A DNA stretch of 64,000 nt from Prorocentrum cordatum (lineage: Eukaryota > Sar > Dinophyceae > Prorocentrales > Prorocentraceae). Below the pieces are notes generated by a model. The model searched no databases. It was not told the origin of the DNA and worked only from the letters and a program-made list of their open reading frames with translations. Positions 33,450 to 44,439 of this stretch are shown here, piece after piece (the stretch's first letter is position 1; every line of letters starts with the position of its first letter). The stretch lies in the NCBI GenBank assembly GCA_963575745.1, contig CAUYUJ010019625.1:7501-71500 (forward strand), read 5' to 3'. The position numbers were made by a program, and so were the translations under genes.

Positions 33450-33492
33450 GCTCCTCCTCCTCCTCCTCCTCCTCCTCCTCCTCCTCCTCCTC
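33363..33492. repeat. (CTC)n microsatellite at the truncation point of LINE 1
   Basis: TTC then CTC triplets with one CCCCCCGC interruption. The LINE relic begins at once to its right. Confidence 0.95.
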
Positions 33493-34701
33493 GCACGACG
33501 TCGAGTATCCAGCGAATGAAGGCGAAGGCCCACCCCCCGAGCGCGACACGCGCCACGGCGAGGAGGGAGCCCCGCCTGAGGTGCTGGGACGTCTTTGTGC
33601 GGGGGACGGGTCGGGTGGTGAGCATGCTAAGGACCCAAGGTTGCGTCGATGTGCCTGGGCGTGGGTCGAGGTTAACCCCGCTTTGCCCCACCCCATGTCC
33701 AAGTGTACCGCCGTCGTAGTGCTGCCCTCGCTGGCCGCAGACAGACCAGCAACCGATCAGAATTGAAAGCATTTTTGGACTGTTTATTGCACGTGCGCGA
33801 AGATCTGACATTCCTCACAGATAGCGGTTACGTTGCGCGTGGTTGGCTTCGGCTCCAGGCCGGGTCCAAGCCTGGATCTAACCAGGACCTCTGGCACGCC
33901 CTCTCGCTCGACCTCCGCTCCTGCCCCCTTCGCAGGATCGCCTTGATTAAAGTTGAGAGCCATGTGGATGCGGAAAGATTCCGCACGAGCGGCCTCCCCG
34001 AGCTATTCAGATTGGCCAACCAGGAGGCCGACAGAGTAGCCGGGTGGGAGGCTGCTCAGAATCAGGTTTCTCCAGAGACCGCCGGCAGCGTCCTTGGAGT
34101 GGACGCCGTCGCCGAGCAGGTCCGGGCTCGTCTCGCAGCCACCTTGATCGCGTCTGCCAGTCACGATTCCAGGGGGCAAAGAGAGCGGGCCAGGCCGCTC
34201 GAAGGAGTTCGGAAAGCGGCCTCGACTCGCCTCGAGAAAGCGGTCGCTTCTTCCGCCCATCGTCCTGGTCTCGTTTTCGAGGGGTCTCGGATTTCGTGTG
34301 CAGTGTGTCGCCAGAAGCTGGCTCGGAGCGGAGCTATCGAGTGGCTCGCGACCCCTTGCACCCCGATCGACCCTCGTGCTGCCCCCTCTGCCTCATCCAT
34401 TGGCCCCATTCGCATCGGTAACCAAGAGGTGCACAGCTCACACACGTGCCAGTTTTTTGAGCACGCTGACGGATGGGCATGCACCAGCTGTGGGGCCATC
34501 GGAATGGACAGAGCTATCCAAGGCCTCGCCCAGGAATGCTCGCACCAGATTTCCTCCAAAGGGGAGGATAACTTGCGCAAGCTCCGCCGAGGCCTCCTCC
34601 CAGGTGCCTCCGCTCGCGCCAAGGCCTTCAACAGGAAGGCGCGCGAGGGGCATGGAGGGGTAGCTCACCTTCCTCCTCCTCCGCCTCCCCCCCCTCTCTG
34701 A
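33493..34701 (+). pseudogene. LINE 1: RNase H plus C-terminal zinc domain, frameshifted and 5'-truncated
   Basis: Remnant of a non-LTR retrotransposon ORF2. The RNase H fold starts with GDGSGG (catalytic Asp, codon 33605-33607) and a CAWAW strand in one frame; from about 33705-33735 it continues in the next frame with RSELKAF (Glu), LTDSGYVARGW (Asp), KVESHV (His) and NQEADRVAG (Asp). All RNase H signature residues are present, but a one-base shift separates the first from the rest. The C-terminal ~120 residues carry a C-x2-C pair (ISCAVCRQ), then HTC and CTSCGA, followed by a basic RxGLLPG end; these align with the end of the large ORF2 at 55.8 kb. Reverse transcriptase and endonuclease are missing; the 5' side is cut by a (CTC)n tract. 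Stop is TGA at 34699. Confidence 0.85.
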
Positions 34702-34726
34702 GCTCATTGGAGCGCTCGGTGCAAAA

Positions 34727-34783
34727 TCCTCCTCCTCCTCCTCCTCCTCCTCCTCCTCCTCCTCCTCCTCCTCCTCCCGCCGC
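34727..34783. repeat. (CCT)n tail of LINE 1
   Basis: Starts 26 nt after the ORF2 stop codon: a short GCTCATTGGAGCGCTCGGTG 3' UTR, then CCT triplets. Interpreted as the retrotransposon tail. Confidence 0.7.
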
Positions 34784-35085
34784 AGGACCCCCGCGGGGCC
34801 CTCCTGCTGCTCGCGGGCGCGAAAACGCGATTCCCCTAACACTGATTGCACTTTGGGGTTCTGGCTTCGCTTCCTTCGGTGCTCGGTGGGGTGCTCTGGG
34901 ATCTCGCCACGCTGCGGGCTCGCTCGTGCCGCCTCGCGTGCGCCTCGTGGGCGCCACGATGCCGCCTCGTGGCCGCTCCGCGCTTGGGGGATATGCCGAG
35001 GTTGCGCTGCGTTGCCGCCTCGTGGGCGCCTCGTGGGGGCTCCACACACACACACACACACACATTAGCTTACACCGATCGCTGG
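34784..35085. other. GC-rich unique segment with a (CA)n run
   Basis: GCCTCGTGGGCGCCACGATG-type short duplications between 34920 and 35040 and about ten CA dinucleotides at 35043-35063. No gene. Confidence 0.5.
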
Positions 35086-35350
35086 CAGAACATGAATTAC
35101 AGCACGTAGCTCACGCCCCATAGCTTCCACCTCGAGCTCACACCGCATGGCTTCCACGACACAGCTTGAAAAACATCATAGCTCACACCGTTCAGATGTC
35201 ACCGCCACAGCTAAGACCGCATAGCTTAAACGCCATAGCGTTCGCCACATAGCTTGCACCGCATAGCCTTCATCTCAACGGTGCAAGCATGCACCCTTTG
35301 GGGTCCACGCTGGCTAACATATTTTCAATAAAGACATGTCGGGACGTCTG
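35086..35350 (-). repeat. Family H head with CACCGCATAGCTT tandem motif (inverse)
   Basis: Degenerate ~20-bp repeats CATAGCTTGCACCGCATAGC, then GGGGTCCACGCTGGCTAACA. The reverse complement has the same order as 23144-23260. Confidence 0.65.
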
Positions 35351-36067
35351 GCTCCCCACAGCCCTGTGGGTTTGAGTGGTTTAGCGAGCGTCCTCTTCCA
35401 ACCCCAGTCTACCCCTTCGGGGAGGGGTCTACCGTCCCCCTACCCCCCAAGTGCCCCGGACTTGGACAGGGGGGCCCGCGAACCACTGAAGCGTCCAGTA
35501 TGGCCTCGGCGAGAATGCCAAACCCACTGATGGTACTCGTGTACTTGGGTGCTGGGTCCTGGCTGGGTCCTCGTCGACGCTCCCCGCCGCCGCCGACAGC
35601 GACGCCGGCGCCGGCCAGGGAGTCAGGGGGGGGGCGCCGCCGCAAGCCCAGGGGGGGGGTCCAACTCCCCCCTTGAGCCAAGAGGGAGGGGGGGGGGCCT
35701 GGTTCTGGACCCGCCCCCGCTCCAAGCGCCCACAGAAGGGGAAGAGGGGGGGCGCGAATGCACCCCCCCCTCCCTTCTTTTGCGCCTCCCAGATGGCTCC
35801 AAGGTGGTCCCCAAGGCTCTCCCAGGGCTCGCAAGAGAACTCCAAGAGCCCCCCCCGGTGGCGCGCAGGAAGCCCCAAGAGGCACCTAAGCGCCCAAGAC
35901 GCTCCCAAGAGACCCACAGGAGGCCCCAAGAGGCTCCCCCAAGACACCCAAGACGCTCCAAGGGGCACCCAGGACCGCCAAGAGGCACCCTAAACGCGCC
36001 CAGAGGACTCCAAGAAACTTTTAAGAGACATCAGAAGAGACTCCGAGGGGCATTCAAAACGCCTCTG
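35351..36067. other. Unique segment, G/C runs and CCAAGA-type repeat
   Basis: 35364-35531 is bounded by GTGGGTTTG and its inverse CAAACCCAC, a weak TIR candidate. 35800-36060 is CCAAGA-type repeat. No gene supported. Confidence 0.45.
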
Positions 36068-36325
36068 GTCATTCTGCTCGCCCTCCTCCTCCTCCTCCTC
36101 TTCCTCCTCCTCCTCCTCCTCCTCCTCCTCCTCCTTCTCCTCCGCATGTTCCTCCACCCCTCTTGTTGTCCCTGGCCATCCCCCCTGTCCTCCTCTGCCC
36201 TCCTCCTCCTCCTCCTCCTCTCTTCCTCCTCCTCCTCCTCCTCCTCCTCCTCCTCCTCCTCCTCCTCCTCCTCCTCCTCCTCCCTCCTCCTCCTCTCCTC
36301 CTCCTCCTCCTCCTCCTCCAACGAC
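36068..36325. repeat. (CTC)n microsatellite, two blocks
   Basis: Blocks 36083-36145 and 36200-36320 separated by a short unique stretch. Confidence 0.9.
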
Positions 36326-36600
36326 GACGAATCCTTTCCCATCCTCCCCCTCTTGGGGTACGACGGCTTCCTCAGCCCGTCATTAAACTGCATGCTCCTA
36401 AGCATCCCTGATCAGGGCAACTCGGCTGGGCACCGCTTCTGGATGGGCTGATGGGGTTACGTGAAGCGTCTGTAATTGGTGCAGGAGCGCAGCTTTTCAC
36501 CGTCCCCATCAGCACAATCGTTATCAACATCGCCAGAGTAAGTAGGCATTATCCTCGCCATCACAATTACCATAAGCATCAACATCATTAGCGCTCAGAC
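36326..36600. other. Short unique segment
   Basis: No gene or signal recognised; ATC words start to appear from about 36510. Confidence 0.4.
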
Positions 36601-36861
36601 TCATCGTCATCATCACCACCATGTCATCAACACCATCAGCAGCATCAGCATGAACATCATCAACGTCATCACCACCATCGTCGGTATCATCGCCGTCATC
36701 GCCGTCGTCGATGCCGTCGCCCTCATCAACTTTCTGCGCGCAGACACTTCTTCCACGTCATCGCCAGCCCCATCGTCATCATCAGCATAATCAGCACCAT
36801 CATCCTCATCATCATCACCAGCGCCATCACCATCAACATGATCACCATCACCATTATCATC

Positions 36862-36924
<63 letters not shown>

Positions 36925-37060
36925 GCCAGCGTCACCCGTGCCACCGTCAGTATCATCACCATTAGCCTCAACGCCATCACCATCGTCGTCTTCGTCGACA
37001 CCGTATGGTCCCCATCTCCACTTTCATCGCCACCAGTATCAGCGTCATCAAAAATGTCTT
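36601..37060. repeat. (ATC)n-type microsatellite
   Basis: CATCATCACC, CATCAGCATC and a pure ATC core near 36870-36920. Homopolymer frames only. Confidence 0.9.
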
Positions 37061-37660
37061 CGCCATCGTCGTTGGCGTCGCGGTCGTTCATCGCCACCAC
37101 CATTTCGCGACCAAGATCATGGACTTTTCTGCCTTGCTGAGTTCCTCGCGCCTCAGCGCTCTTCGGGATCATGACCAGGTTAAATGTGCCAACAAGCTGC
37201 GCTCAGAGGGTGGGGTGTTTGCACGACCATGGGAATTGACGACGTCAAGACGGCCAACATTTTGGCACCACAAAGACTGCACCACATAACCAAGTAGATT
37301 CTCCTTACTAAAAAAACATGGGTTCTACCACCCTCCCCCACCCGGACTTATCGATTCCCCAGGAACCGATGCAAAACACACATGATTCTGACCCAAAGTC
37401 CATCCGACTTGTGAATTCATACTATCCCAGCCAAACCGCCAAACCGGTATCGGCCCCCGCTCGGGTCCCTCGCAAAAATACTATGCGCGCACACTCGTTC
37501 ATCAAGAATCAGAAGTTCTCAAAAATCCCATGCAAAAAACGAGACGAAGTGCACGCGCGCGTCCTCGCGCGCGCATGCCGCAATCTTTCAAAAACCTTCG
37601 GTTTCGAAGGATTTCAAAATCGAGTGTCCAGAAAAACTAATGTTTATTCCTCTTCCTATA
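37061..37660 (+). other. Unique segment with one family H block
   Basis: 37535-37630 carries the family H core (GCGCGCGTCCTCGCGCGCGC) and CTTCGGTTTCGAAGGATTTC. 37255-37275 has ACTGCACCACATAACC, the inverse of the GTGGTGCA motif. No gene. Confidence 0.45.
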
Positions 37661-38600
37661 TTTTTATAAGCCCAGGCAGGGGGAAAACCCGTCACCCCCC
37701 CAAAAACCGGACTCCCGGGAACTGTTTGGGGCCCTCCGGACGGGCCTCGATGCGACCACCGGGCCTCGCAAGGCGTTTTGCCAAGCCTCCCCAACACCCT
37801 TAGGGCGATCAGGGGGGTCATCGGAGACGTCCCAGAGACCCCCAAGACAGCACAAGAGCGCTCCAAGAGTGACCGACATGACCTCAAGATGGCCCAAGAG
37901 GCCTCCAGGACGGCCCCAAAGAGGCCTCCAAGAGCACTCCCAAGAAGACCCCCCCGAGGCAAATTTCATTGATTTTCGATTGGTTTTTGGTGAATTTTGG
38001 GGTTCTCTCCTCTTTTCGGCTTCCCGACGCTCCAAGACGGTGGTCTTCTGGGCGTCCGAAGCCGCCTGGGAGGCTCCCAAATCGCCCCACAACCATCCGA
38101 AAGAGCTTCCAGGCAGTCCAAAAGAGCCCCAAAACGGCACAACACGTGTCAAATATGGCCCTCAGAGAGCCCCATGGCGGCAAAGATGGCCCAAAGACGC
38201 CCTCCGAAGAATTCCAAATCGTGATTCGGTCTTTCAGGGAGACGGCGGTTGGAGGCAGGGTGGCCCGAGGAAACCCCCGGAGGCCCCCAGAATACGCCCA
38301 GGAGGCCTCCAGAAGGCCTTAAGAAAGCCCGAAACAACTTTTGCGAGGCCCTTAGAGGCTCTCCAAGGAGGAGCCTCCACAAAAAGAGCTGAGGAGGATG
38401 GGGAAACTGCGCTGGGAATGGTGAAAAACAAGGAACAATAAGCATGGAGGAAAGATAACGAATAACATCAGTATAGCGGCGATGCCGGGAAAGGCAACCA
38501 GGAGGTATCGCTAAATTGTCGGTTTGACCGTCCTGCCATTCCGCCTGCATACCAAACTTCAAAGACCAAGGTACATGGCGCGAAGCGCCACTGCAGTCTT
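37661..38600 (+). repeat. Family L dispersed repeat, copy 2 (uninterrupted)
   Basis: Begins TTTTTATAAGCCCAGGCAGG and ends ACTGCAGTCTTG next to (TA)n. Collinear with 1881-1945 plus 2960-3859, lacking the minisatellite that splits copy 1, and so shows the original arrangement. Left-hand open frames are composition-driven; no protein recognised. Confidence 0.8.
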
Positions 38601-38652
38601 GTATATATATATATATATACACATACATATATATATATATATATATATGTGT
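38601..38652. repeat. (TA)n-type tail of family L copy 2
   Basis: TATATATATATATACACATA and further TA runs directly after the family L end. Confidence 0.9.
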
Positions 38653-38889
38653 GTTTCGCAACACGGACGTTCAACAAAAGCGTGCGCGCGCTCTTGCGAA
38701 TTCTTAAGAAAACCATAAGCTTTCAACATCCACATAGCATACTACCAAGCGGGCTTCGCGCGCGCATGCCGGAATCGTTCGAACGCCCTGTGCGCGCGTG
38801 CTGGGGTGGCACGGTCCGTGTCAAATTCGCCGGCCCAACGGGCCAGAGGCGTGCTAAGATCTCCGGTAACTGCTAAATAATATTTCTGC

Positions 38890-39545
38890 TTCGGGCGCGC
38901 GGGGCGGCCCCTGGGGGTCCCCGGGCGAAAAATACCCCGGGCGATCCCCGGCAGACTCGGGTCAGAGATAGCTTTCCTCCTGGGCGCCGCCCCCGTGGCC
39001 CTCCAGAGAGCCCCAAGAAGGGCCACGAGGCCGCCAAGAGCCCTCCAAGATGGTTCAAGAGTGCTGCGAGATGCCACACGATCGCTCCAAGACGCCCAAG
39101 ATGGCCCCGAGACGCCCCAAGAGGCCTCCAAGAGCACTCCCCAGAGGGCCCCAACAGGCAAAAATCATTACTTGTCCTTAGGTTTTGGGCAGATTTTGGC
39201 GTGTTCGGCTTCCCGACGCCCCAAGACAGCACAAGAGGCCCCCAAGATCGCCCCAAGAGGGCCCAAGAAGCTCCCAAGAAGGCCCCAAGATGGCCCAAGA
39301 GAGCTCCAAGACGGCCCCACAGGCATCCAAGACGGCCCAAGAGGGGCCCAAGAGGGCCCCAAGCGATGCCCCAAGGGGGAACACAAAACAAAACTTCGAG
39401 CCCTCGGCCTTAAGAAACCCCCAGGAGGCCTCAAGAGGCCCCTGAAAGGCCCCAAAAGCCCCCAAGAGGCCCTCAGGAGGCCCCCAAGCGACGCTGAAGA
39501 GGCCCCCCAGCGGCCCCAAGAGGCTCAGTCATGCGAAATGGGCCG
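38890..39545 (+). repeat. Family L-related / CCAAGA repeat, partial copy 3
   Basis: Shares GCAAAAATCATTACTTGTCC ... GATTTTGGCGTGTTCGGCTT and CCCGACGCCCCAAGACAG with the middle of family L; the rest is CCAAGA-type repeat. Confidence 0.65.
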
Positions 39546-39574
39546 GCGGAGTGAGCGAAGCGATTCAATAACAC

Positions 39575-40150
39575 CATGCGGGCCACTCTCGCGCGTGTGC
39601 CGCGCGCGCATGTCGAACTTCTTCCCAAACCGTCACCACCGACGCGAAGGCGTCATCATCGTCGTCGGCGTGATCAGCATCGGCGCCGTCACTGGCTGCC
39701 CCGTCGTCGCTGTCAGCATCGCCACCAGCATCGCTACTATCGCCATCATACCGATGTCGACGTTGACATGATACCGCGCCCTCCCAAGTCGCCGACTCGA
39801 ACTGAAGTACCCGCTGGGATGTGCCGAACGGTCAGCGCCACCGCGTTCGCATCGGTCGCGCCAAAGTAGCTGGCCGCTGCGCGCGCGAGCATGCGCGGGC
39901 TAGCGCGGCCGCAGAGATGCACCAGCCAACGCCAAGCACTCATCGCAATCGCTTCCGCATGGGGTTTGCAAACCAAGTTGCGGGTGGGTGGGTGGGATGC
40001 TTGCGCGAGCAATGGAGTGGACAACTTCAAGTTGAGCACTGGTGAGTGTCGTCCCGTATGCTGCACCACATAGAGTGCGCATCGAGAGTAGAAGAACCCA
40101 CTGTGTGGGATCAATGCTGGCGAACATGATATCAATGTTCCTGTTCATCC
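39575..40150 (-). repeat. Family H dispersed repeat, inverted copy
   Basis: Read on the minus strand it follows the order of the units at 4-8 kb: GTTCGCCAGCATTGATCCCA head, TATGTGGTGCAGCATACGG, CACCCACCCGCAACTTGG, GCGATTGCGATGAGTGCTTG (~39945), GACTTGGGAGGGCGCGG, and CGACATGCGCGCGCGGC near 39605. Confidence 0.75.
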
Positions 40151-40228
40151 TCTCCCGCGTGGACCCCTCAACCCAGCAGTCTGATCGATGCCAGACCCGT
40201 TCGGAGCAAAGGGCATCGGCGAGGATGC

Positions 40229-40404
40229 CTGATGTTCATGGTTCCGGTGAAGACGAGGCTTCCAAAGCCGTGCACGAGGGCGAACACGAACCAGTTGGCC
40301 GACAGCGAAGACACGCTCATGATGGCCGCGTCCATGAGCACCAAAGGGTGACTCGTGCAGAACGCGACGGTGACGGCCCAGTCGTGCTGGAAGAACAGCA
40401 TCGC
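40229..40404 (-). CDS. Single exon of a UAA/SLC35B-type nucleotide-sugar transporter
   Basis: A 176-bp minus-strand exon: acceptor ...GCGGCGAG at 40405-40406, 58 codons starting GCG ATG CTG, two leftover bases, then a GC donor (ATCAG|GCATCC at 40228). GC donors are known in dinoflagellates. The peptide has a hydrophobic stretch LVLMDAAIMSVSSLSANWFV followed by FGSLVFTGTMNIR, which matches the UAA transporter (SLC35B) pattern of a P-x(n)-D-I helix, a gQ-F-I-F-like segment and FG-x-L-x(4)-TTR near the C-terminal third. In this family such proteins carry UDP-sugars or PAPS into the Golgi/ER lumen. Only one exon was found; neighbours are repeats and a family B element, so other exons are presumably beyond long introns, or this is a fragment. 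Confidence 0.55.
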
Positions 40405-40497
40405 CTCGCCGCACCGCCCAAGAGGCCCGGCCCCGGGCCCTCCGCACGGCCGCCCCCCCCCATGTTCGGGACCACAGGCCAAAACACGGGGTTATAG

Positions 40498-40677
40498 TCA
40501 AGTCGGGCCTGTCCCCCTACAGGGGGATTTTCGACGAAAACTAAAAAATACCCCCAAAAATGGTCAAAATAGTCTGGGGGCCCTGTCTTGAGCACGGTTT
40601 GACCTTCTTGGGGCATGCTTGGGGTATTTTTTCTTCTTCATCGACAATCCCCCTGTAGGGGGACAAGCCCGACATAA
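40498..40677. mobile_element. Family B TIR element, copy 3 (best preserved)
   Basis: 180 bp. Left TIR TCAAGTCGGGCCTGTCCCCC, right TIR inverse of TTATGTCGGGCTTGTCCCCC, pairing inward for about 58 bp including AGGGGGATTTTCGACGAAAA. Exact 8-bp duplication GGTTATAG at 40490-40497 and 40678-40685. No coding capacity. 8-bp duplications are typical of hAT-like and some other DNA transposon superfamilies; the class is not assigned. Confidence 0.93.
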
Positions 40678-40685
40678 GGTTATAG

Positions 40686-41078
40686 ATCCGTGCACCTGGC
40701 GCCTGGGCGCCTGGCCCACGCATCGGGGAACGTGGCTACCCCCCCAAGGCAGGAGTCCAAGGCCGCTCGCGACCTGGCGACGGCTCGCGTCGACCTCGCG
40801 TGGAGGCGGGACCCGCCGCCAGTGCGCGCGCCTTGCTGCACGCGTGCGGTTCTTCGGCCCGTGCCCCACTTCCTCCCGCTCCCGCTCCTCCCTCGCCCGG
40901 TCCCCATCCCTCGCTCTTCCCTCGCTCTTCCCGCTGCAAGAGGAGGCAGGGGGGGGACGGGGACGCCGAGCCCTGCGTCGCACCACCCCCCACCGCGATC
41001 AACAGAGCGGGCGCAGGCGGGGCAGACCGAGAGGGAAGGGGAGGAAGAGGAGGAAGCTACCGTCGTCGTTTTCGTTGT
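40686..41078. other. GC-rich unique segment, no supported gene
   Basis: Open on both strands; no motif or splice pair. Confidence 0.35.
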
Positions 41079-41975
<897 letters not shown>

Positions 41976-42706
41976 GTGTTTGCCGCTCGGGGCCCTCGTG
42001 GGGGTTCTCGTGGAGCCGCCTTGGGGCGTTTGGGGGGGGCCTCTGGGGTCGTGTTTGAGGCCCTCTTGGGCTGCTCTGGCGCAGTGTGGGAAGCCATCTG
42101 GGACGTCCGGAACTTCTCTGGTGGGCCCCGGGCACGCCCCGGGCAGGGCTCCAGAACGGGAGGGGGCCCGGGGACCCCCCGGGGCCCCCAGGAGCTGGGT
42201 TTCCTTTACAGCAGATGAGAGACTGGGCTCGATCACCGCGGATGCCATCGCACGCGCTCAGGCAACAAGAGGCAACACCAGTCAGGGTGATGAAGCGTGA
42301 GACGTCGCAGGAACGGCGCAAGACACTGGTCGCTGGATGGGCCGGTGGGGACACACAGAACGGTGGGAAAAAAAAAAAAACTCGCCACTCGTCATCGTTC
42401 TGCGCTTTCCCTTCGTCATGCTTATACTCTGCCTCGCCCCTTCCTTCTCGTCTACCTCCTTCTTATCCACCCATTCTCCCCTCCTCATCCACCCCCCTAT
42501 TATCCTTCTCCTGCCCCCTATCCTTATCCTACACAGTATCCCCTCCGTCTTGCTCATCCAACTCTGTACTTATCCTCCGTCTTAATCCCCTGGATCGCAG
42601 ATGTAAGCAGTGCGGAGAAGAGGTTGATGTACAGCATCTGGTTATACTTCGCACTGGCGCCATCTGCGAAGGCCCTCTCCTGAGGGGGGGGAGAAGGAGG
42701 GGGAGA
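41976..42706. other. CCAAGA-type inverse repeat, then unique CT-rich DNA
   Basis: 41980-42170 is GGGGCCCTCTTGGG-type repeat. 42420-42590 is CT-rich. 42598-42690 encodes, in one plus frame, a C-x2-CGEEVD-x2-H pattern recalling the RT/RNase H-junction zinc knuckle of the LINE at 55.8 kb; another frame is hydrophobic. No gene is called. Confidence 0.35.
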
Positions 42707-42886
42707 TACAGTCGAGGCGTTGACCTAAGGAACCCTAAATAAGGAACGAGACCCCTCTTTTCCATAAGTTAAACTTCGATTTCCCATACAAAAACCCAAG
42801 GGGAACCCCAGGCAAACTGTAAAACAATCAAGAACACCGAGCCCCTCCCCAACGAAAAGCGTTCCTTCTTCAGGGCCCCGACTGTA
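42707..42886. mobile_element. Family E TIR element, copy 1
   Basis: 180 bp: TACAGTCGAGGCGTTGACCT at left, inverse of TACAGTCGGGGCCCTGAAGA at right. Collinear with 51196-51375 (CTAAATAAGGAACGAG, AAACTTCGATTTC, CGAGCCCCTCCCCAACG). Flanking octamers are both G-rich so a duplication cannot be judged. The plus strand reads GTCGAGG at one end and GACTGTAG at the other, a GT-AG pair. Confidence 0.85.
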
Positions 42887-43420
42887 GGGGGGAAGGAGGG
42901 GGGGAGGATTTGGGAGTCTTTCTGCGGGTTCCCATGGGTCCACACAGGGTAGACCACAAGGAGGATGACGTTTCCCCCGCGAGGATTCAACCACTGTGTG
43001 CTATCCACTCAGATGGGGGTCTGGTAGCGTTCTGGGTACCAGTTAGAAAAAAACACCGTCATCCAGGACCCAGAAGAAGGAGGAGGAGTGGAGGAGGAGG
43101 AGGAGGAGGAGGGAGGAAAAGGGGGACAGGGGAAAAAGGAAGAGGAAGGAGTGGAGGGAAATCATGGTACTGGCCATAGTGGCGAGCGCAGGTCGTCCGC
43201 CGGCGCTCAGTCCACGGCGCGACCACGTCGGACCCGCCTCTCGCAGACGCCCTGCGGCGTTCGGGCCGTGACACGACTCTCCGGAGCCTGGGCGCCGCGC
43301 CGCTGCTGGACGGCATCCCGAGGCGGCAAGACCGCTGAGAACTGACGAGAACACGACCGAAAACCTAAGCCTCGAACCCAGAGCTTCTCCCCGCCCCCCG
43401 CGGCCTGAGTTCATAAAGCG
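42887..43420. other. Unique segment with a (GGA)n tract, no gene
   Basis: GGA triplets at 43078-43115. Nothing else recognised. Confidence 0.4.
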
Positions 43421-44010
43421 ATGTGTAACTCACCACCTGGGAGCCAGCGACTTTCTACACCGCCTGAACCTCGAACCCAGAGCTTCTCCCCGCCCCCCGC
43501 ACCCAAAAACCTAAACCTCGAACCCAGAACTATTCCTCCGAGATGGCGGCCTCGAGTTCCGGCTCCACCGCACCAGCGCCCCCAAAACATCGCACCGCGC
43601 CACGACGGCATGGTCGAAGTCCGGGTGCGCTGCCGGCACCTGACCTCCCCGAAGAGGGGACTGGGATCAAGGCTCAAAGTCTTGATCCCAGGAGGAGGAG
43701 AACGAGGAGGAGGAGGAGGAGGAGGAGGAGGAGGACGAGGCCAGGGACAAGGACAAAGGCAAGAAGAGGGGTGGAGGGGAGGGACGACGAGGACGTGACG
43801 AGGACGAGAAGAGGGATCGAGAAGACGAGGGCCGAGCAGAGGGAGGGGGAGGGTGCTCAAGGCTTGAGGCAGGCGCCCGTGCGAAGCGAGCCCAGCGACA
43901 CGAGGTCGACTTCCGGCTGGAAGAAGGGAGCGGGCGGGCGGACGCTTCGGCGGAGCGAGGAGGGGCCAGGCTGTGCTGGCGCCCGGCCACGCATCGCAAC
44001 CACAGCATCT
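43421..44010. other. Short duplications and (GGA)n tract, possible coding upstream of family A
   Basis: CTCGAACCCAGAGCTTCTCC and CCGCCCCCCGC occur twice (43372 and 43470). GGA triplets at 43690-43735. 43850-44010 is open on plus in a polar frame with fair codon usage that runs into the family A element, so an exon is possible. Confidence 0.3.
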
Positions 44011-44174
44011 TTAGGGGAAACTGGGACACACAAACAAGTAGACACAAATCGCCAGATTCCCTACAATTGTCCCATATCTTCTGAGTTGTTGCCTTCCCCT
44101 CCACTTCCCATAATTTCCCCTCTTTTCTGGGGAATCGACGATTGATTGTGTCTGTGTGTGTTTTTTCTTCCTGA
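44011..44174 (+). mobile_element. Family A TIR element, copy 5
   Basis: TTAGGGGAAACTGGGACACA to TTTTTTCTTCCTGA, 164 bp. Flanking pentamers CATCT (44006-44010) and CACCT (44175-44179) match at 4 of 5. Its pyrimidine-rich end lies 12-15 nt upstream of the acceptor of the next exon. Confidence 0.85.
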
Positions 44175-44187
44175 CACCTACAATCAG

Positions 44188-44375
44188 CAGTTGAAGCTGG
44201 TTCAGGATGTGTTCGAGTCTTCCGCCTGTGCAGGGGTGCTGCCTCTCCCGCCTCTGTCACGCACCCCTCTCCGTTTACATCTGGTGGGGATCACTCGCGC
44301 GCAGGAGCTCGGGCATAAGCCCGTGGTTCGGCGCCTGGTCGTTTTCCACAGGTGTGCCCCATGCGCACGCTCCAG
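44188..44375 (+). CDS. Internal exon, protein unknown
   Basis: Bounded by an acceptor (CTACAATCAG at 44186-44187) and a canonical donor CAG|GTAGGA at 44376. It contains 62 codons plus two bases, with no stop in this frame. The peptide is mixed (LKLVQDVFES near the start, LVGITRAQELGHKPVVRRLV near the end) and includes five Cys or His residues in the last 15. Family A lies immediately upstream, a family E end (TACAGTCGAGGCG at 44406) downstream, so the exon sits between two mobile sequences. Function unknown; a second acceptor three bases later (CAG|CAG|TTG) is possible. Confidence 0.4.
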
Positions 44376-44405
44376 GTAGGAGATCCCCACGGGGAAATCC
44401 CAGGG

Positions 44406-44425
44406 GTACAGTCGAGGCGTTTTTT
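44406..44425 (+). mobile_element. Family E end fragment
   Basis: GTACAGTCGAGGCG matches the family E left end exactly, then diverges into TTTTTTTATCC. Likely a truncated copy. Confidence 0.45.
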
Positions 44426-44439
44426 TATCCTATCACCCT

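Noticed and set aside
33703-33766. LINE 1 read as an intact gene starting at the ATG near 33703
   Set aside because: The first RNase H strand with its catalytic Asp lies upstream in another frame, so the downstream ATG is incidental and the copy is frameshifted.
35364-35531. TIR element bounded by GTGGGTTTG
   Set aside because: Only nine bases pair at the ends, no duplication and no second copy in the window.
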